43,224 nt of DNA from Flavobacteriales bacterium (GTDB taxonomy: Bacteria; Bacteroidota; Bacteroidia; Flavobacteriales_F; PHOS-HE28): NCBI GenBank assembly GCA_013360395.1, contig JABWBQ010000024.1, forward strand, positions 1 through 43,224, in the 5' to 3' direction. Shown piece by piece: positions 1 through 8,340 of this stretch; position 1 is the first letter of the stretch, and every line of letters starts with the position of its first letter. The notes under the pieces were generated by a model. That model saw only the letters and a list, made by a program, of their open reading frames with translations, did not search any database and had not been told where the DNA came from. The position numbers and the translations under genes are program-made.

Positions 1-1
1 G

Positions 2-169
2 GCACCGCGCAGCGCCCCTTCCGCCCAGCGCACCGCACCACCGCCCCCCCAGGCCGCACCGCCGCGACCGGTGCAGCCGGTGCGCGTGGAGAAGAAGGTG
101 GGGCGCAACGACCCCTGCCCCTGCGGGAGCGGCAAGAAGTACAAGCAGTGCCACGGCCGGGAGGCCTGA
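2..169 (+). CDS. secA: SecA preprotein translocase ATPase, C-terminal end (partial)
   Basis: Only the last 55 codons are in the window; the gene enters from the left edge. The visible part is a Pro/Ala-rich linker followed by the SEC-C zinc-binding tail: the residues [15 protein letters not shown] then KQCHG, with the CxC...CH ligands intact, two residue-blocks before the stop. In SecA this tail binds zinc and contacts SecB or the ribosome, while the missing N-terminal part is the ATPase that drives proteins through SecYEG. The SEC-C motif also ends some unrelated proteins, but the proline-rich linker plus a basic QPVRVEKK stretch before it is what Bacteroidota SecA looks like. The gene converges on the next one. 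Confidence 0.85.
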   Translation, partial: APRSAPSAQRTAPPPPQAAPPRPVQPVRVEKKVGRNDPCPCGSGKKYKQCHGREA

Positions 170-191
170 TGGTCGCGCCTTGAACGGCGAA

Positions 192-212
192 GGCCCCGGG
201 GATCCCGGAGCC
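192..212. terminator. possible hairpin between convergent secA and the TonB-domain gene
   Basis: GGC/GCC and CCGGG/CCCGG arms, with one C-A mismatch, fold around a GAT loop just after the secA stop. There is no T-tract, so terminator function is only inferred from its place between two convergent genes. Confidence 0.3.
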
Positions 213-241
213 TCCGACCTATGGTATGGCGTCTGGTTCGA

Positions 242-940
242 TCAGAATTCCACCGGCACCTGCATCTGCACGCGCACCGGTCGGCCCTTGTCGCGCCCGG
301 GCTCCCAGGTCGGCGTGGACCGCAGGGCCTCCACGAGCTTCTCGTCCTGGACGGGGTCGTTCCCCTTCAGCACCTTCACGTCGCTCAGCTTCCCGTCCTT
401 CTCCACAATGAAACTGGCCGTCATCTCCGACCTGCCGCGCTGCTTCTCCGGGCCACCGATCCTGCTGCGGAGGTAGCGCACCAGGGCCTTGTCGCCACCG
501 GGGTAGCTGGGCATGGTCTGTGCCCGGGTGTACACGATGTCGGCCAGGGGCTCGGGGTCGTAAACCTTCTCGGCAAGGGGACGGCCCCACACATCGTACC
601 GCTGCCACAGGCCCGCCTTCAGGCCCTGGGCATAATCGCCCGAGCTCTCCACCTTGCCGTTGGCATGGTAGAAGGTGAAATGGCCGTGCTCCACGGTGAG
701 CTGCTGGTCCAGATAGCGCCCCTCGGCCTTCAGCTTGCCGTCCATGGAATAGGTGCGGCCGATGAAGTACTGGCCTTCCATGCCTTCCCAGACGAGGTAG
801 TAGGCGGCCTTGCGGTCGGTGGTCCGCTCCAGGAACGCGTTCAGGAAGATGCGGTCCGGGTCCTGTGCCGCTGCGCCCGGCCGGGGCAGGAGGACCACTG
901 CGGAAAAGGCGATGAACAGGGAGTGCAGCGTGGTACGCAC
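242..940 (-). CDS. secreted or periplasmic protein with MORN-like repeats and a TonB C-terminal domain
   Basis: The 232-residue protein starts with a signal peptide (residues 1-25, cleavage after AAA). Residues about 65-125 carry repeated DGK-type segments (DGKLKAEGRY, ANGKVESSGDY, then GLKAGLWQRYD) of the MORN/YwqK kind. Residues about 143-232 form a TonB C-terminal domain, with the PSYPGGDKALVRYL entry and the later SFIVEKDGKLSDVKVLKG core. There is no N-terminal transmembrane anchor and no proline-rich spanning region, so it is not a classical energy-transducing TonB. Many Bacteroidota genomes have such 'energy transducer TonB' proteins of unknown partner. The start codon is GTG, chosen because the signal peptide begins there. 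Confidence 0.75.
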   Translation of the reverse strand: MRTTLHSLFIAFSAVVLLPRPGAAAQDPDRIFLNAFLERTTDRKAAYYLVWEGMEGQYFIGRTYSMDGKLKAEGRYLDQQLTVEHGHFTFYHANGKVESSGDYAQGLKAGLWQRYDVWGRPLAEKVYDPEPLADIVYTRAQTMPSYPGGDKALVRYLRSRIGGPEKQRGRSEMTASFIVEKDGKLSDVKVLKGNDPVQDEKLVEALRSTPTWEPGRDKGRPVRVQMQVPVEF

Positions 941-1013
941 GGCGGAGGAGTTGAGGCCCGGAGGTACCGGACGTTCCCTCCTACGTCAACCCGGATGGCC
1001 GGGTTACGGTCCC

Positions 1014-2552
1014 TCAACCGGCCCAGCCCTCCCGGTCCAGACTGCGGTACTGGATGGCCTCGGCCAGGTGCTCGGTGCGGATGTCGGGGCTCTCGGCCAG
1101 GTCGGCGATGGTGCGCGCCACCTTGAGTATCCGGTCGTAGGCCCTTGCGCTCAGCCCCAACCTTTCCATGGCCCGCTCCAGCAGGGCCTTCCCCGTGTCG
1201 TCGATGCGGCAGATGCCCCGCAACTGCTGACTGCTCATCTGGGCGTTGCTGTGCAGGCCGATACCGGCGAAGCGGCGTTGCTGCACCTCGCGCGCCCGCA
1301 CCACGCGCTGGCGCACCTCGGCGCTCCGCTCCGAGCTGCGCTCGGCGCTCAATTCGCTGAAGGGCACGGGGGTCACCTCGATGTGGATGTCGATGCGGTC
1401 CAGCAACGGCCCGCTGATGCGCGTGAGATACTTCTGCACCACGCCCGGCGCGCACACGCACTCCTTGTCCGGGTGGTTGTGGAACCCGCAGGGGCAGGGG
1501 TTCATGGCCGCGACCAGCATGAAGCTCGCCGGGTACTCCACCGTGGAACGGGCCCGCGAGATGGTCACCACGCGGTCCTCCAGGGGCTGGCGCAGCACCT
1601 CCAGCACGGTGCGTTTGAACTCGGGCAGCTCGTCCAGGAAGAGCACGCCGTTGTGGGCCAGGCTGATCTCGCCGGGCTGGGGATGGCTGCCCCCGCCCAC
1701 CAGCGCCACGTCGCTGATGGTGTGGTGCGGAGCGCGGAACGGGCGCACGCTCAGCAGGCTGTCCTCCTTGCGCAGCTTGCCGGCCACGCTGTGGATCTTG
1801 GTGGTCTCCAGCGCCTCCTCGATGTGGAGGGGCGGCAGGATGGTGGGCAACCGCTTGGCCAGCATCGTCTTGCCCGCCCCCGGTGGGCCGATGAGGATGA
1901 TGTTGTGCCCGCCTGCCGCCGCGATCTCGAAGGCGCGTTTGATGTTCTCCTGCCCCTTCACGTCCGCGATGTCCACCGGATAGGTGCGGCTGCTGGCCGC
2001 GAACTCCGCGGCGATGTCCACCTGCTCGGGCGCCACCGTATCAGCCCCCTCCAGGATGCCGATGACCTCGCGCAGATGGGTCACCCCGTACACGGCAAGC
2101 CCGTCCACGATGGCCGCCTCGCGTGCGTTGGCCTTGGGGACGATCACGCCCTTGAAGCCCTTGCGCCGGGCCTCGATGGCGATGGGGAGCGCACCCTTGA
2201 TGGGCCGCACCCCGCCATCCATGGACAGTTCGCCCATGATGAGGTGGTCGCCGAAGCGGTCGGTCGGCACCTGCCCGGTGCTGCCCAGGATCCCCACGGC
2301 CATCGGCAGGTCGTAGGCGGACCCCTCCTTGTGCACGTCGGCGGGTGCCAGGTTGATCACCGTCCGCTTGCCGCGCGGGAAATCAAGGCCGCAGCTGCGC
2401 ACCGCGCTGTCCATCCGGTGGTAGCTCTCCTTCACCGCGCTGTCCGGCAGGCCCACCAGGTAGAACTTGACACCCTTGGTGACGCTGACCTCGGCGGTGA
2501 CGATGGTGGCGTTGATGCCGAAGACCGCACTGCCGAACACCTTGACGAGCAT
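1014..2552 (-). CDS. YifB/ComM family Mg-chelatase-like AAA+ ATPase
   Basis: At 512 residues this is full length for the family. Residues about 20-165 are the Lon-protease-like ChlI domain, without need for protease activity. The AAA+ module follows with Walker A GPPGAGKT at 222-229 and a FLDELPEF Walker B-type motif. A cysteine-rich insert (CPCGFHNH...CVC, around residue 350) looks like a small zinc finger, and the C-terminal helical Mg-chelatase domain ends the protein. ComM homologues act as hexameric helicases promoting branch migration during natural transformation. It starts six bases after the gmhA stop, so the two are probably cotranscribed, although their functions are unrelated. The assignment is secure at family level; a role in DNA uptake here is inference. 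Confidence 0.92.
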   Translation of the reverse strand: MLVKVFGSAVFGINATIVTAEVSVTKGVKFYLVGLPDSAVKESYHRMDSAVRSCGLDFPRGKRTVINLAPADVHKEGSAYDLPMAVGILGSTGQVPTDRFGDHLIMGELSMDGGVRPIKGALPIAIEARRKGFKGVIVPKANAREAAIVDGLAVYGVTHLREVIGILEGADTVAPEQVDIAAEFAASSRTYPVDIADVKGQENIKRAFEIAAAGGHNIILIGPPGAGKTMLAKRLPTILPPLHIEEALETTKIHSVAGKLRKEDSLLSVRPFRAPHHTISDVALVGGGSHPQPGEISLAHNGVLFLDELPEFKRTVLEVLRQPLEDRVVTISRARSTVEYPASFMLVAAMNPCPCGFHNHPDKECVCAPGVVQKYLTRISGPLLDRIDIHIEVTPVPFSELSAERSSERSAEVRQRVVRAREVQQRRFAGIGLHSNAQMSSQQLRGICRIDDTGKALLERAMERLGLSARAYDRILKVARTIADLAESPDIRTEHLAEAIQYRSLDREGWAG

Positions 2553-2558
2553 CCCGGT

Positions 2559-3137
2559 TCAGTTCAGTTCGCGCTCGATGTGATCGATGAAGGCATGGAT
2601 CACCTTGATGTGGACCTCCTGGATGCGGTCGGCGTAGCCCTGGTGCGGCACGCGCACCTCCACCGTGCAGAGCTCCGCCAGCCGGCCGCCGTCCTTGCCC
2701 GTGAGGCCCACCACGTGCATGCCCTGCGCACGTGCCGCTTCGGCCGCCCGGAGCACGTTGGGGCTGTTGCCGCTGGTGCTGATGGCCAGCAGCACATCGC
2801 CCTCGCGACCGTGTGCCTGCACGAAGCGCGCGAACACCTCGTCGAAACCGTGGTCGTTGCCCACGCAGGTCAGGTGGCTGGGGTCGCTGATGGAAAGGGC
2901 CGCGATGGGGCGGCGGTCGTCGCGGTAGCGGCCGGTGAGCTCCTCGGCGAAGTGCATGGCATCGCACATGCTGCCGCCATTGCCGCAGCTGATCACCTTG
3001 GCACCTTGTTTCAGGCAGTAGGCCATGAAGGCGGCGGCCTGTTCCACCGCAGCCACGTTGGCGGGGTCGGCGAGAAAGCGCTGGAGAACGTCAGCGGCTT
3101 CGGTGAAGTGCGATCGGATCCGTTCGTCGGTGCTCAT
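2559..3137 (-). CDS. gmhA: D-sedoheptulose-7-phosphate isomerase
   Basis: The 192-residue SIS-fold enzyme converts sedoheptulose 7-phosphate to D-glycero-D-manno-heptose 7-phosphate, the first step to the ADP-heptose of the lipopolysaccharide core. The signature [21 protein letters not shown] (split here as [12 protein letters not shown], 51-62, then FAEELTGRY) carries the zinc ligands His61 and Glu65, and [10 protein letters not shown] is the phosphate-binding SIS loop. A C-terminal [14 protein letters not shown] segment supplies the second pair of metal ligands. Length and motifs match the family. A near -7 element (CATCTTTG, minus strand, 3143-3150) lies just before the ATG. yifB follows six bases downstream. 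Confidence 0.92.
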   Translation of the reverse strand: MSTDERIRSHFTEAADVLQRFLADPANVAAVEQAAAFMAYCLKQGAKVISCGNGGSMCDAMHFAEELTGRYRDDRRPIAALSISDPSHLTCVGNDHGFDEVFARFVQAHGREGDVLLAISTSGNSPNVLRAAEAARAQGMHVVGLTGKDGGRLAELCTVEVRVPHQGYADRIQEVHIKVIHAFIDHIERELN

Positions 3138-3152
3138 TGTCCCAAAGATGCA

Positions 3153-3503
3153 TCAAAGCGGATCGCCGCCCCGGTGGCGAACCGCGATCGCCCGCTCGCT
3201 GTTGCGCACGCTGGAGAGCATCAGCACGCCGTGCTCGGTGAACGCCAGAGGGGCGTAGCGTGGACCGCCGCGGCCCTTTGAGGTCACGAACTGCGACCTC
3301 AAACCTTCCCATTCATCCGGAGTGAGCGCGAACACAAGTTCCTCCGGGAACCACGCAGGGTTCCGTCTCCCCTGCTGATGATCGAGCGCCTTGGTCGGAA
3401 CGCCGTATGGATCGGCCCGGTCGTGCGCCAACATCACCTTCTGCCCGCGGATCCAGGGGTTCTGCACTGCGATCGCCTCATCGGGTATTACCTCCGCCTC
3501 CAT
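3153..3503 (-). pseudogene. truncated, decaying ORF6N-domain protein
   Basis: Starting at the ATG at 3503, about 116 residues resemble the ORF6N DNA-binding domain of phage and mobile-element proteins: IRGQKVML, then YGVPTKAL, LRSQFVTSK, AFTEHG and LSSVRNSERAI. Several normally constant positions are changed (for example DLAELYGV has become DRADPYGV, and the RNIERFP segment is scrambled). The protein stops right where the family continues with NIQIMRxF, and the C-terminal half is absent; gmhA begins 15 bases later. I read it as a remnant of a mobile-element gene. A longer frame opens upstream to 3578, but that part does not resemble the family. Whether it is still expressed cannot be told from sequence. 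Confidence 0.7.
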
Positions 3504-3513
3504 GCGCTCCAGC

Positions 3514-3543
3514 CCGATCGACGATTTATTCGTCGAGGATCGG
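3514..3543. repeat. AT-centred palindrome upstream of the ORF6N remnant
   Basis: CGACGA (3519-3524) and TCGTCG (3530-3535) pair perfectly around a TTTAT loop. Outer arms CCGATC (3514-3519) and GATCGG (3538-3543) extend it with a bulge. It sits in a local AT-rich patch (about 3520-3595, containing TATAAT on the plus strand) between the dsbD stop and the ORF6N start. It may be an operator or promoter region, or a hairpin behind dsbD; sequence alone does not decide. Confidence 0.4.
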
Positions 3544-3618
3544 CCGTATAATATGGCAAATGCTTGACGAAAAAACAAGCGCCCTCAACCGCCGAGGGAG
3601 AACAGGCCGGGCACGGTC

Positions 3619-6105
3619 TCAGCGTTCGGCCCGCTGATCGAGGATGTGCATGGCCTCCACGCCGCGCTCTAGGAAGGCCTGGTACTCGGCCACGTCCGGG
3701 GTGTAGGCCACCGGGTCGGTGAGCAGCTGACCTTCCGGGCTCAGCAGGGCATAAAAAGGCTGCGAGCTGATCCGGAAGGTCTCGGCCTGCACGGTGCTCC
3801 ACTTGTTGCCCAGGGTCACGATGGGCTTTTGCTTGCCGGCGGCGGTGACGTACAGGTGCTGCTGGTCCTTGGGAAGCTCCTGCTTGTCGTCCACGTACAG
3901 CGACACGAGCACGTAACGGTCCTTGATCAGGTCGTACACCTGCGGCTCGGGCCACACATGCTCCTCCATCTTCCTGCAGTTCACACACGCATAGCCGGTG
4001 AAGTCCAGCAGCATGGGCTTGCCGGTGGCGCGGGCGTGGGCCTGCGCGGCGTCCAGGTCGTGGAAGCAATCCAGGTTGTGCGGGCAGTGCTTGGGGAAGA
4101 TCCAACTGTAGCCCACCGGGGGGGCCAGCCCGCTCATGAGCTTCAGCGTGCGGAAGGTGTTGGTGTCGGCGTTGAAGCGGAAGCCCATGGCCAGATAGAC
4201 GGTGGTCGCGGCGAACAGCGCGGTGAAGGCCCAGCGCAGGCCCGGGCGCTTGGTCACCGGCCCGTCGTGCGGGAAACGGATCACGCCCAACAGATAGAGC
4301 ACGATGCCCAAGGCGCAAAGCACCCACACGGCCATGAACAGCTCGTACCGCACCAGGCCCCAGTGCTTCACCAGGTCGGCGTTGCTGAGGAACTTGAAGG
4401 CCAGGGCCACCTCGGCGAAGCCCAGCACCACCTTCACGCTGTTGAGCCAGCTGCCGCTGCGGGGCAGGCTGTTGAGCCAGCTGGGGAACAGCGCGAAGAG
4501 CGCGAAGGGCAGCGCCAGGGCCAGCCCGAAACCGCCCAGACCCACCGTCAACTGCCAGGCACCGCCATCCGCCGTGAGCGCGCCGGCGAGCAACGAGCCC
4601 AGGATGGGCCCCGTGCAGCTGAAGGACACCAGCGCCAGGGTGAGGGCCATGAAGAAGATGCCGATGAGCCCCCCGAAGCGCGAGGCCTTCTGGTCCATGC
4701 TGTTCACCCAGCTGCTGGGCAACGTGATCTCGAAGTAGCCGAAGAAGCTGACGGCGAAGACCAGGAAGATGACGAAGAAGAAGACGTTGAGCCAGGGGTT
4801 GGTGCTGATCTCGTTGAAGATCTCGGGGTTCACCGAACCAAGCAGGTGGAACGGCAGGCTGAAGAGCAGGTAGATCAGCAGGATGAACCCGCCGTAGGTG
4901 AGCGCGTTGCGCAGCCCCTTGCCGCGGTCCTCGCTGCCCTTGGTGAAGAAGCTCACCGTGAGCGGGATCATCGGGAAGACGCACGGGGTGAGCAGGGCGA
5001 GCAGGCCGCCGATGAAGCCCAGCAGGAAGATGCGCCAGAGCGACGTGGCGGTGCGCATCTCGGCCACCCCGGCGCCGGCCGTGGCTTTGACGACCGGTGC
5101 GTCCAGGTCCACGTTGGGGAGCTTGTACAGCGGTCCGTCCACCACGGCGAGGTCGGTGCCCGTGGGAGCTCCCACGGTGGCCACGCCGGTGGCCGGCACG
5201 ATCGAGAAGGCCAGCGGATCGGGGAAGACGCAGGCCTCATCGTTGCAGCTCATGTAGTTGATGCTGCCGGTGACGGGTCGCTGCGGATCGTCCACGCGCA
5301 CGGTGCGGGTGAAGACCACGGTGCCCTTGTACTTGCGCACCTTCATGTCGAAGATGGGGTCGTGGCCCTCCACCTTGCCCGCACCCTCCTCGGTGGGCGT
5401 GCCCTCCGGGGCGAAGTGCGGCACCGTGTCGAACACGATGCTGGTGGGGATGGGTCCATCGCCGAAGGCTTCCTGGCTGTACACGTACCAGCCCTCCCGC
5501 ACCGTGGCGGTGAAGGCCAGCGCCCACCGGCCCGACCCCAGGTCGCGCGCCGCCACCGTCCATTGCGCGGGGTCATCGCTCGGGGCGGGGCCCTGGGCGA
5601 AAGGCACCGCTCCCATCTCGGCCCGGTCCGCCGAAGGGAGGATCCGGAAGTGCACCGGGTCCGGGAAGATGCACGCCCGGTCGTCGCAGCTCATGTACTC
5701 CAGCCTGCCGGTGACGGGCGCTGACGGGTCGGTCAGGGTGACCCGCTGCGTGAAGAGCGCATGACCCTTGAACTTCTTCACCTGCATATCGAACACCGGG
5801 TCGTGTCCCTGCACCACATGGGCACTGGTCTCGGTGGGCGGGCCCACCAGGGACACGTGCGCCAGCGTGTCGAAGCTCAACTTGGTGGGCATCGGCCCGG
5901 CATCGCCGAAGCTCTGCTGGGAATACACGTACCAGCCGTCGATGATGTCCGCACGGAAGATCAGGTCCCATTGGGCGCCCTCCACCTGCACCATGCTGAT
6001 GCTCCACTTGACGGGTTCGGCGGGTGCGGGGGTGGCACCTCCGGGCAACTGGGCGTGCGCGCCCAGGGCGAAGGCGCAGGTGATCGTGGCGAGCGCTCGG
6101 TGCAT
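3619..6105 (-). CDS. dsbD: DsbD-type thiol:disulfide interchange protein with duplicated N-terminal domain
   Basis: The 828-residue protein passes electrons from cytoplasmic thioredoxin across the inner membrane to periplasmic disulfides. A signal peptide (1-18) is followed by two DsbD-alpha-like domains, about 30-158 and 178-304, each with the paired cysteines of YMSCxxxxC (140/145 and 287/292). The DsbD-beta membrane domain spans about 355-645, with its two redox cysteines in LLTPCVFP (375) and FSCTGP (497). The C-terminal thioredoxin-like domain (about 665-828) has the active site CVNC at 707-710. E. coli DsbD has a single alpha domain, so the tandem copy is notable. The gene starts five bases after another alpha-type gene (6110-6562), giving three modules in one operon. 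Confidence 0.93.
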   Translation of the reverse strand: MHRALATITCAFALGAHAQLPGGATPAPAEPVKWSISMVQVEGAQWDLIFRADIIDGWYVYSQQSFGDAGPMPTKLSFDTLAHVSLVGPPTETSAHVVQGHDPVFDMQVKKFKGHALFTQRVTLTDPSAPVTGRLEYMSCDDRACIFPDPVHFRILPSADRAEMGAVPFAQGPAPSDDPAQWTVAARDLGSGRWALAFTATVREGWYVYSQEAFGDGPIPTSIVFDTVPHFAPEGTPTEEGAGKVEGHDPIFDMKVRKYKGTVVFTRTVRVDDPQRPVTGSINYMSCNDEACVFPDPLAFSIVPATGVATVGAPTGTDLAVVDGPLYKLPNVDLDAPVVKATAGAGVAEMRTATSLWRIFLLGFIGGLLALLTPCVFPMIPLTVSFFTKGSEDRGKGLRNALTYGGFILLIYLLFSLPFHLLGSVNPEIFNEISTNPWLNVFFFVIFLVFAVSFFGYFEITLPSSWVNSMDQKASRFGGLIGIFFMALTLALVSFSCTGPILGSLLAGALTADGGAWQLTVGLGGFGLALALPFALFALFPSWLNSLPRSGSWLNSVKVVLGFAEVALAFKFLSNADLVKHWGLVRYELFMAVWVLCALGIVLYLLGVIRFPHDGPVTKRPGLRWAFTALFAATTVYLAMGFRFNADTNTFRTLKLMSGLAPPVGYSWIFPKHCPHNLDCFHDLDAAQAHARATGKPMLLDFTGYACVNCRKMEEHVWPEPQVYDLIKDRYVLVSLYVDDKQELPKDQQHLYVTAAGKQKPIVTLGNKWSTVQAETFRISSQPFYALLSPEGQLLTDPVAYTPDVAEYQAFLERGVEAMHILDQRAER

Positions 6106-6109
6106 GGGT

Positions 6110-6562
6110 TCAATTCGTGGCAGCGGGCACCTCCAGTGTGAAGGGCACCGCGACCGGCGGCAGGCAGGTGCGGTCGTTGCAGAGCATGTATTCCACCTCG
6201 CCGGTCAGCCGGAAGGCCTGGTCCGTGGTCCGCTTGGTCACCGCACGGAACACGGGTTCGCCGGAGTGATGGCGCACCACCATGGCGAAGTTGGGGTCCA
6301 TCTCCTCCACGGGGGTCGGCTCATGGACCTCCAGCAGGCCTTCATGGCCCTCGCCGGGCACCAGGCGCACCACGGTGGGCAGCGGGCCGTCCTCCCGTGG
6401 GAGCTCCAGGGCGTATAGGTGCCAGCCGGCCTCCAAGGTGGCCTGCAGGCTCACCTCCACCCGGCCTTCAGGACCGGTCGTGGCCTCGAACTGCCAGCGT
6501 ACAGGGCCCGCCGGGGCGGTCTGCAACAGGACCAGCATGGGAAGCAGGGCGAAGCCGGGCAT
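6110..6562 (-). CDS. stand-alone DsbD-alpha-like periplasmic domain protein
   Basis: The 150-residue protein has a hydrophobic leader (1-18) and a single DsbD N-terminal-like domain. It shows the same landmarks as the two copies in the neighbouring DsbD: GWHLYALELPREDGPLPT, matching GWYVYSQ...GPMPT, and EYMLCNDRTCLPP, matching EYMSCDDRACIFP, so Cys128 and Cys133 probably form the redox pair. A TTG-start extension to 6583 is possible but would lie inside an exact TAnnTTTG promoter element, so I chose the ATG at 6562. It lies immediately upstream of dsbD and is presumably cotranscribed. It may accept electrons from DsbD and pass them to a different client; that is inference. Confidence 0.8.
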   Translation of the reverse strand: MPGFALLPMLVLLQTAPAGPVRWQFEATTGPEGRVEVSLQATLEAGWHLYALELPREDGPLPTVVRLVPGEGHEGLLEVHEPTPVEEMDPNFAMVVRHHSGEPVFRAVTKRTTDQAFRLTGEVEYMLCNDRTCLPPVAVPFTLEVPAATN

Positions 6563-6580
6563 GGGTTCCGGGAAGGCGTG

Positions 6581-6588
6581 CAAAAGTA
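6581..6588 (-). promoter_or_regulatory. Bacteroidota -7 promoter element (TACTTTTG) for the dsbD operon
   Basis: An exact TAnnTTTG match on the minus strand, ending 18 bases before the ATG at 6562. No convincing TTTG -33 element is seen at the usual distance. Confidence 0.5.
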
Positions 6589-6646
6589 GCTTGGCCGGCC
6601 CGGGAACGGACCGGCCAATTTCACCCTGGATCGTGATCCTGAGGGA

Positions 6647-6940
6647 TCAGAGCGGCATCTCGATGTCGATCACCCGGGCCAGGGGGATGGTGGCACCGGA
6701 CTTCAGCACGATGGAACGGTCGTCGGCGGACCAGATGGTGGTCTCCACGACCTTCAACCCTTCGGCATCGCGGAACAGGATGCGGCACTTGCCGTGCTCA
6801 CCGTTGCCAAGACGCACGGCGCGCGCCAGCTTGCGGCTCAGTTCGGTGCGATGGGTCTCGTTCAGCGAGACGGCCTCCTGCGGAAAGCGGAGCCGGCCCA
6901 ATTCCTCCTTGGCGATGGTCTGCGCAGCGGTCGGTTTCAT
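6647..6940 (-). CDS. small conserved Bacteroidota protein of unknown function
   Basis: The 97-residue soluble protein has no signal peptide. The N-terminal third is helical (TIAKEELGRLRF...ETHRTELSRKLARAVRLGN), and the rest is beta-rich: CRILFRDAEGLKVVETTIWS, then SIVLKSGATIPLARVIDI. I recognise this as a protein often seen in Bacteroidota genomes, but I know no function. The ATG at 6940 is preferred over a TTG two codons earlier. A near -7 element (TAACTTCC, minus, 6963-6970) lies upstream. The dsbD operon follows after about 60 bases. Confidence 0.7.
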   Translation of the reverse strand: MKPTAAQTIAKEELGRLRFPQEAVSLNETHRTELSRKLARAVRLGNGEHGKCRILFRDAEGLKVVETTIWSADDRSIVLKSGATIPLARVIDIEMPL

Positions 6941-7029
6941 GGGCAATGGGGCTGTTGCGCCCGGAAGTTACTACGGCGATCGCAGAGCCGGTGGGGTCGG
7001 GCAAGGGTGCGCACCACGGGTGCCCTGGC

Positions 7030-8340
7030 TCAGCGATCGCCGCGGGTTGTGACCGGCACGCCGTAGACGACCTCCGCCGCATCCGGCGGTGCGGCGAACC
7101 CTTCCGCCAGGCGATGCCCCACCACCCAGGCGATCCGGCCTTCGGTGCACAGCACGTACACCGCGTCCTTAAGGTCCCGCGGCACCTTGGCATCGATCAG
7201 CAGGTCGCTCACCAGGCGGGAGCCTCGTCCACCGTGGGGCCTGAAACGGTCGCCGGCACGCCATGGGCGCAGCACCAACGGGGTCCGCAGCCGGTCCGCC
7301 GCCAGACGCACCACGTGCCTTTCGTCCACCGGTCCCGGCGGTGCGTCGGCCACCAACCGCACCGGCGCGGGGGCGGGCAGTGCCAGGTCGGGACCGATGA
7401 TGTATTCCGGCCGGGGTTCCGGGGCCGGGCACCAGCGCAGGCGGTCGCGGTCCACCAGGAGGAGGCCATCCTTCAGGGGAAAGCGGGCACCGATGCGACG
7501 ATGGGCCACGGCCCGCAGCACCCGGTCGAGCTGGTCGGGATGCACACCCCGATGGCGCAGGACCTCGTGCAGCAGCAGCCGCGGCAACGGCGCGGCCTCC
7601 AGCAGCTCGAACGGGATGCCATCCCGGTCGTGGCCATGCTGCGGGGCGTGCAGTTCCCAATGCGCCACCAGCTCTTCCAGCCGGAGCGCCGACCGGGTCA
7701 TGGCTCTTTCGAATCCGGGGTTCATGCGGCGCAGCAACGGCATCAGTTCGTGGCGCACACGGTTCCGCAGGTGGGCCGGGTCGGCGTTGGTGGGGTCCTC
7801 GCGGAAGGGGATGGCCTGGGCGGCGGCATGGGCGGCGATGGCCGCGCGGGGCACGTCGAGCAGGGGCCGGATGAAAGGCCCGCTGCGGCGGGGGATCCCA
7901 CGCCAGCCCCGATGGCCCGTGCCCCGCACGAGGTTCATCAGCAGGGTCTCGACCGCATCGTCGCGATGGTGCGCGGTGGCGATGTGCCGCAGGCCGAGCC
8001 GCTGGGCGGTGGCCTTCAGCCATCCGGCGCGGGCATCGCGGGCGAGCATCTCCACGGACCCGCGCGTGGAAGCACGCAGTGCCGGCACCCGCAGCGCGGT
8101 GGTCTCCACCACGATGCCCCGCTCGGCGCAGTACCGCACGACCCAGTCGCGGTCCTCCTCCCCTTGTGCGCCGCGCAGGCCGTGCTCGGCATGGGCGGCC
8201 ACCACGGGGTGGCCCAAGCGCCGCAGGAGGTCCAGCAGCACCATGCTGTCCACCCCGCCGCTGAGGGCCACCAGCACGGGCTCCCCAGGCTGCAGCAGGC
8301 CGTGGCGGCGCAGGGCCTCGCGCACCTCAGGCACCAGCAT
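7030..8340 (-). CDS. tilS: tRNA(Ile)-lysidine synthase
   Basis: The 436-residue enzyme attaches lysine to C34 of the CAU anticodon of tRNA-Ile2, changing its reading from AUG to AUA. The PP-loop signature SGGVDS is at 27-32. The N-terminal ATPase domain continues through ATAHHRDDAVETLLMNLVRGTGHRG and a GI(P)xRxGxxxRPLL segment. A substrate-binding domain and the TilS C-terminal domain (from LVLRPWRAGDRFRPHGGRGSR to the end) follow. Length is normal. The gene overlaps the end of pabB by 14 bases, so the two are probably translated from one mRNA. The gene is normally essential where AUA codons are read. Confidence 0.93.
   Translation of the reverse strand: MLVPEVREALRRHGLLQPGEPVLVALSGGVDSMVLLDLLRRLGHPVVAAHAEHGLRGAQGEEDRDWVVRYCAERGIVVETTALRVPALRASTRGSVEMLARDARAGWLKATAQRLGLRHIATAHHRDDAVETLLMNLVRGTGHRGWRGIPRRSGPFIRPLLDVPRAAIAAHAAAQAIPFREDPTNADPAHLRNRVRHELMPLLRRMNPGFERAMTRSALRLEELVAHWELHAPQHGHDRDGIPFELLEAAPLPRLLLHEVLRHRGVHPDQLDRVLRAVAHRRIGARFPLKDGLLLVDRDRLRWCPAPEPRPEYIIGPDLALPAPAPVRLVADAPPGPVDERHVVRLAADRLRTPLVLRPWRAGDRFRPHGGRGSRLVSDLLIDAKVPRDLKDAVYVLCTEGRIAWVVGHRLAEGFAAPPDAAEVVYGVPVTTRGDR

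Noticed and set aside
6563-6583. TTG start that would lengthen the stand-alone DsbD-alpha protein
   Set aside because: The TTG is part of the TACTTTTG promoter element and the ATG at 6562 gives a normal signal peptide.
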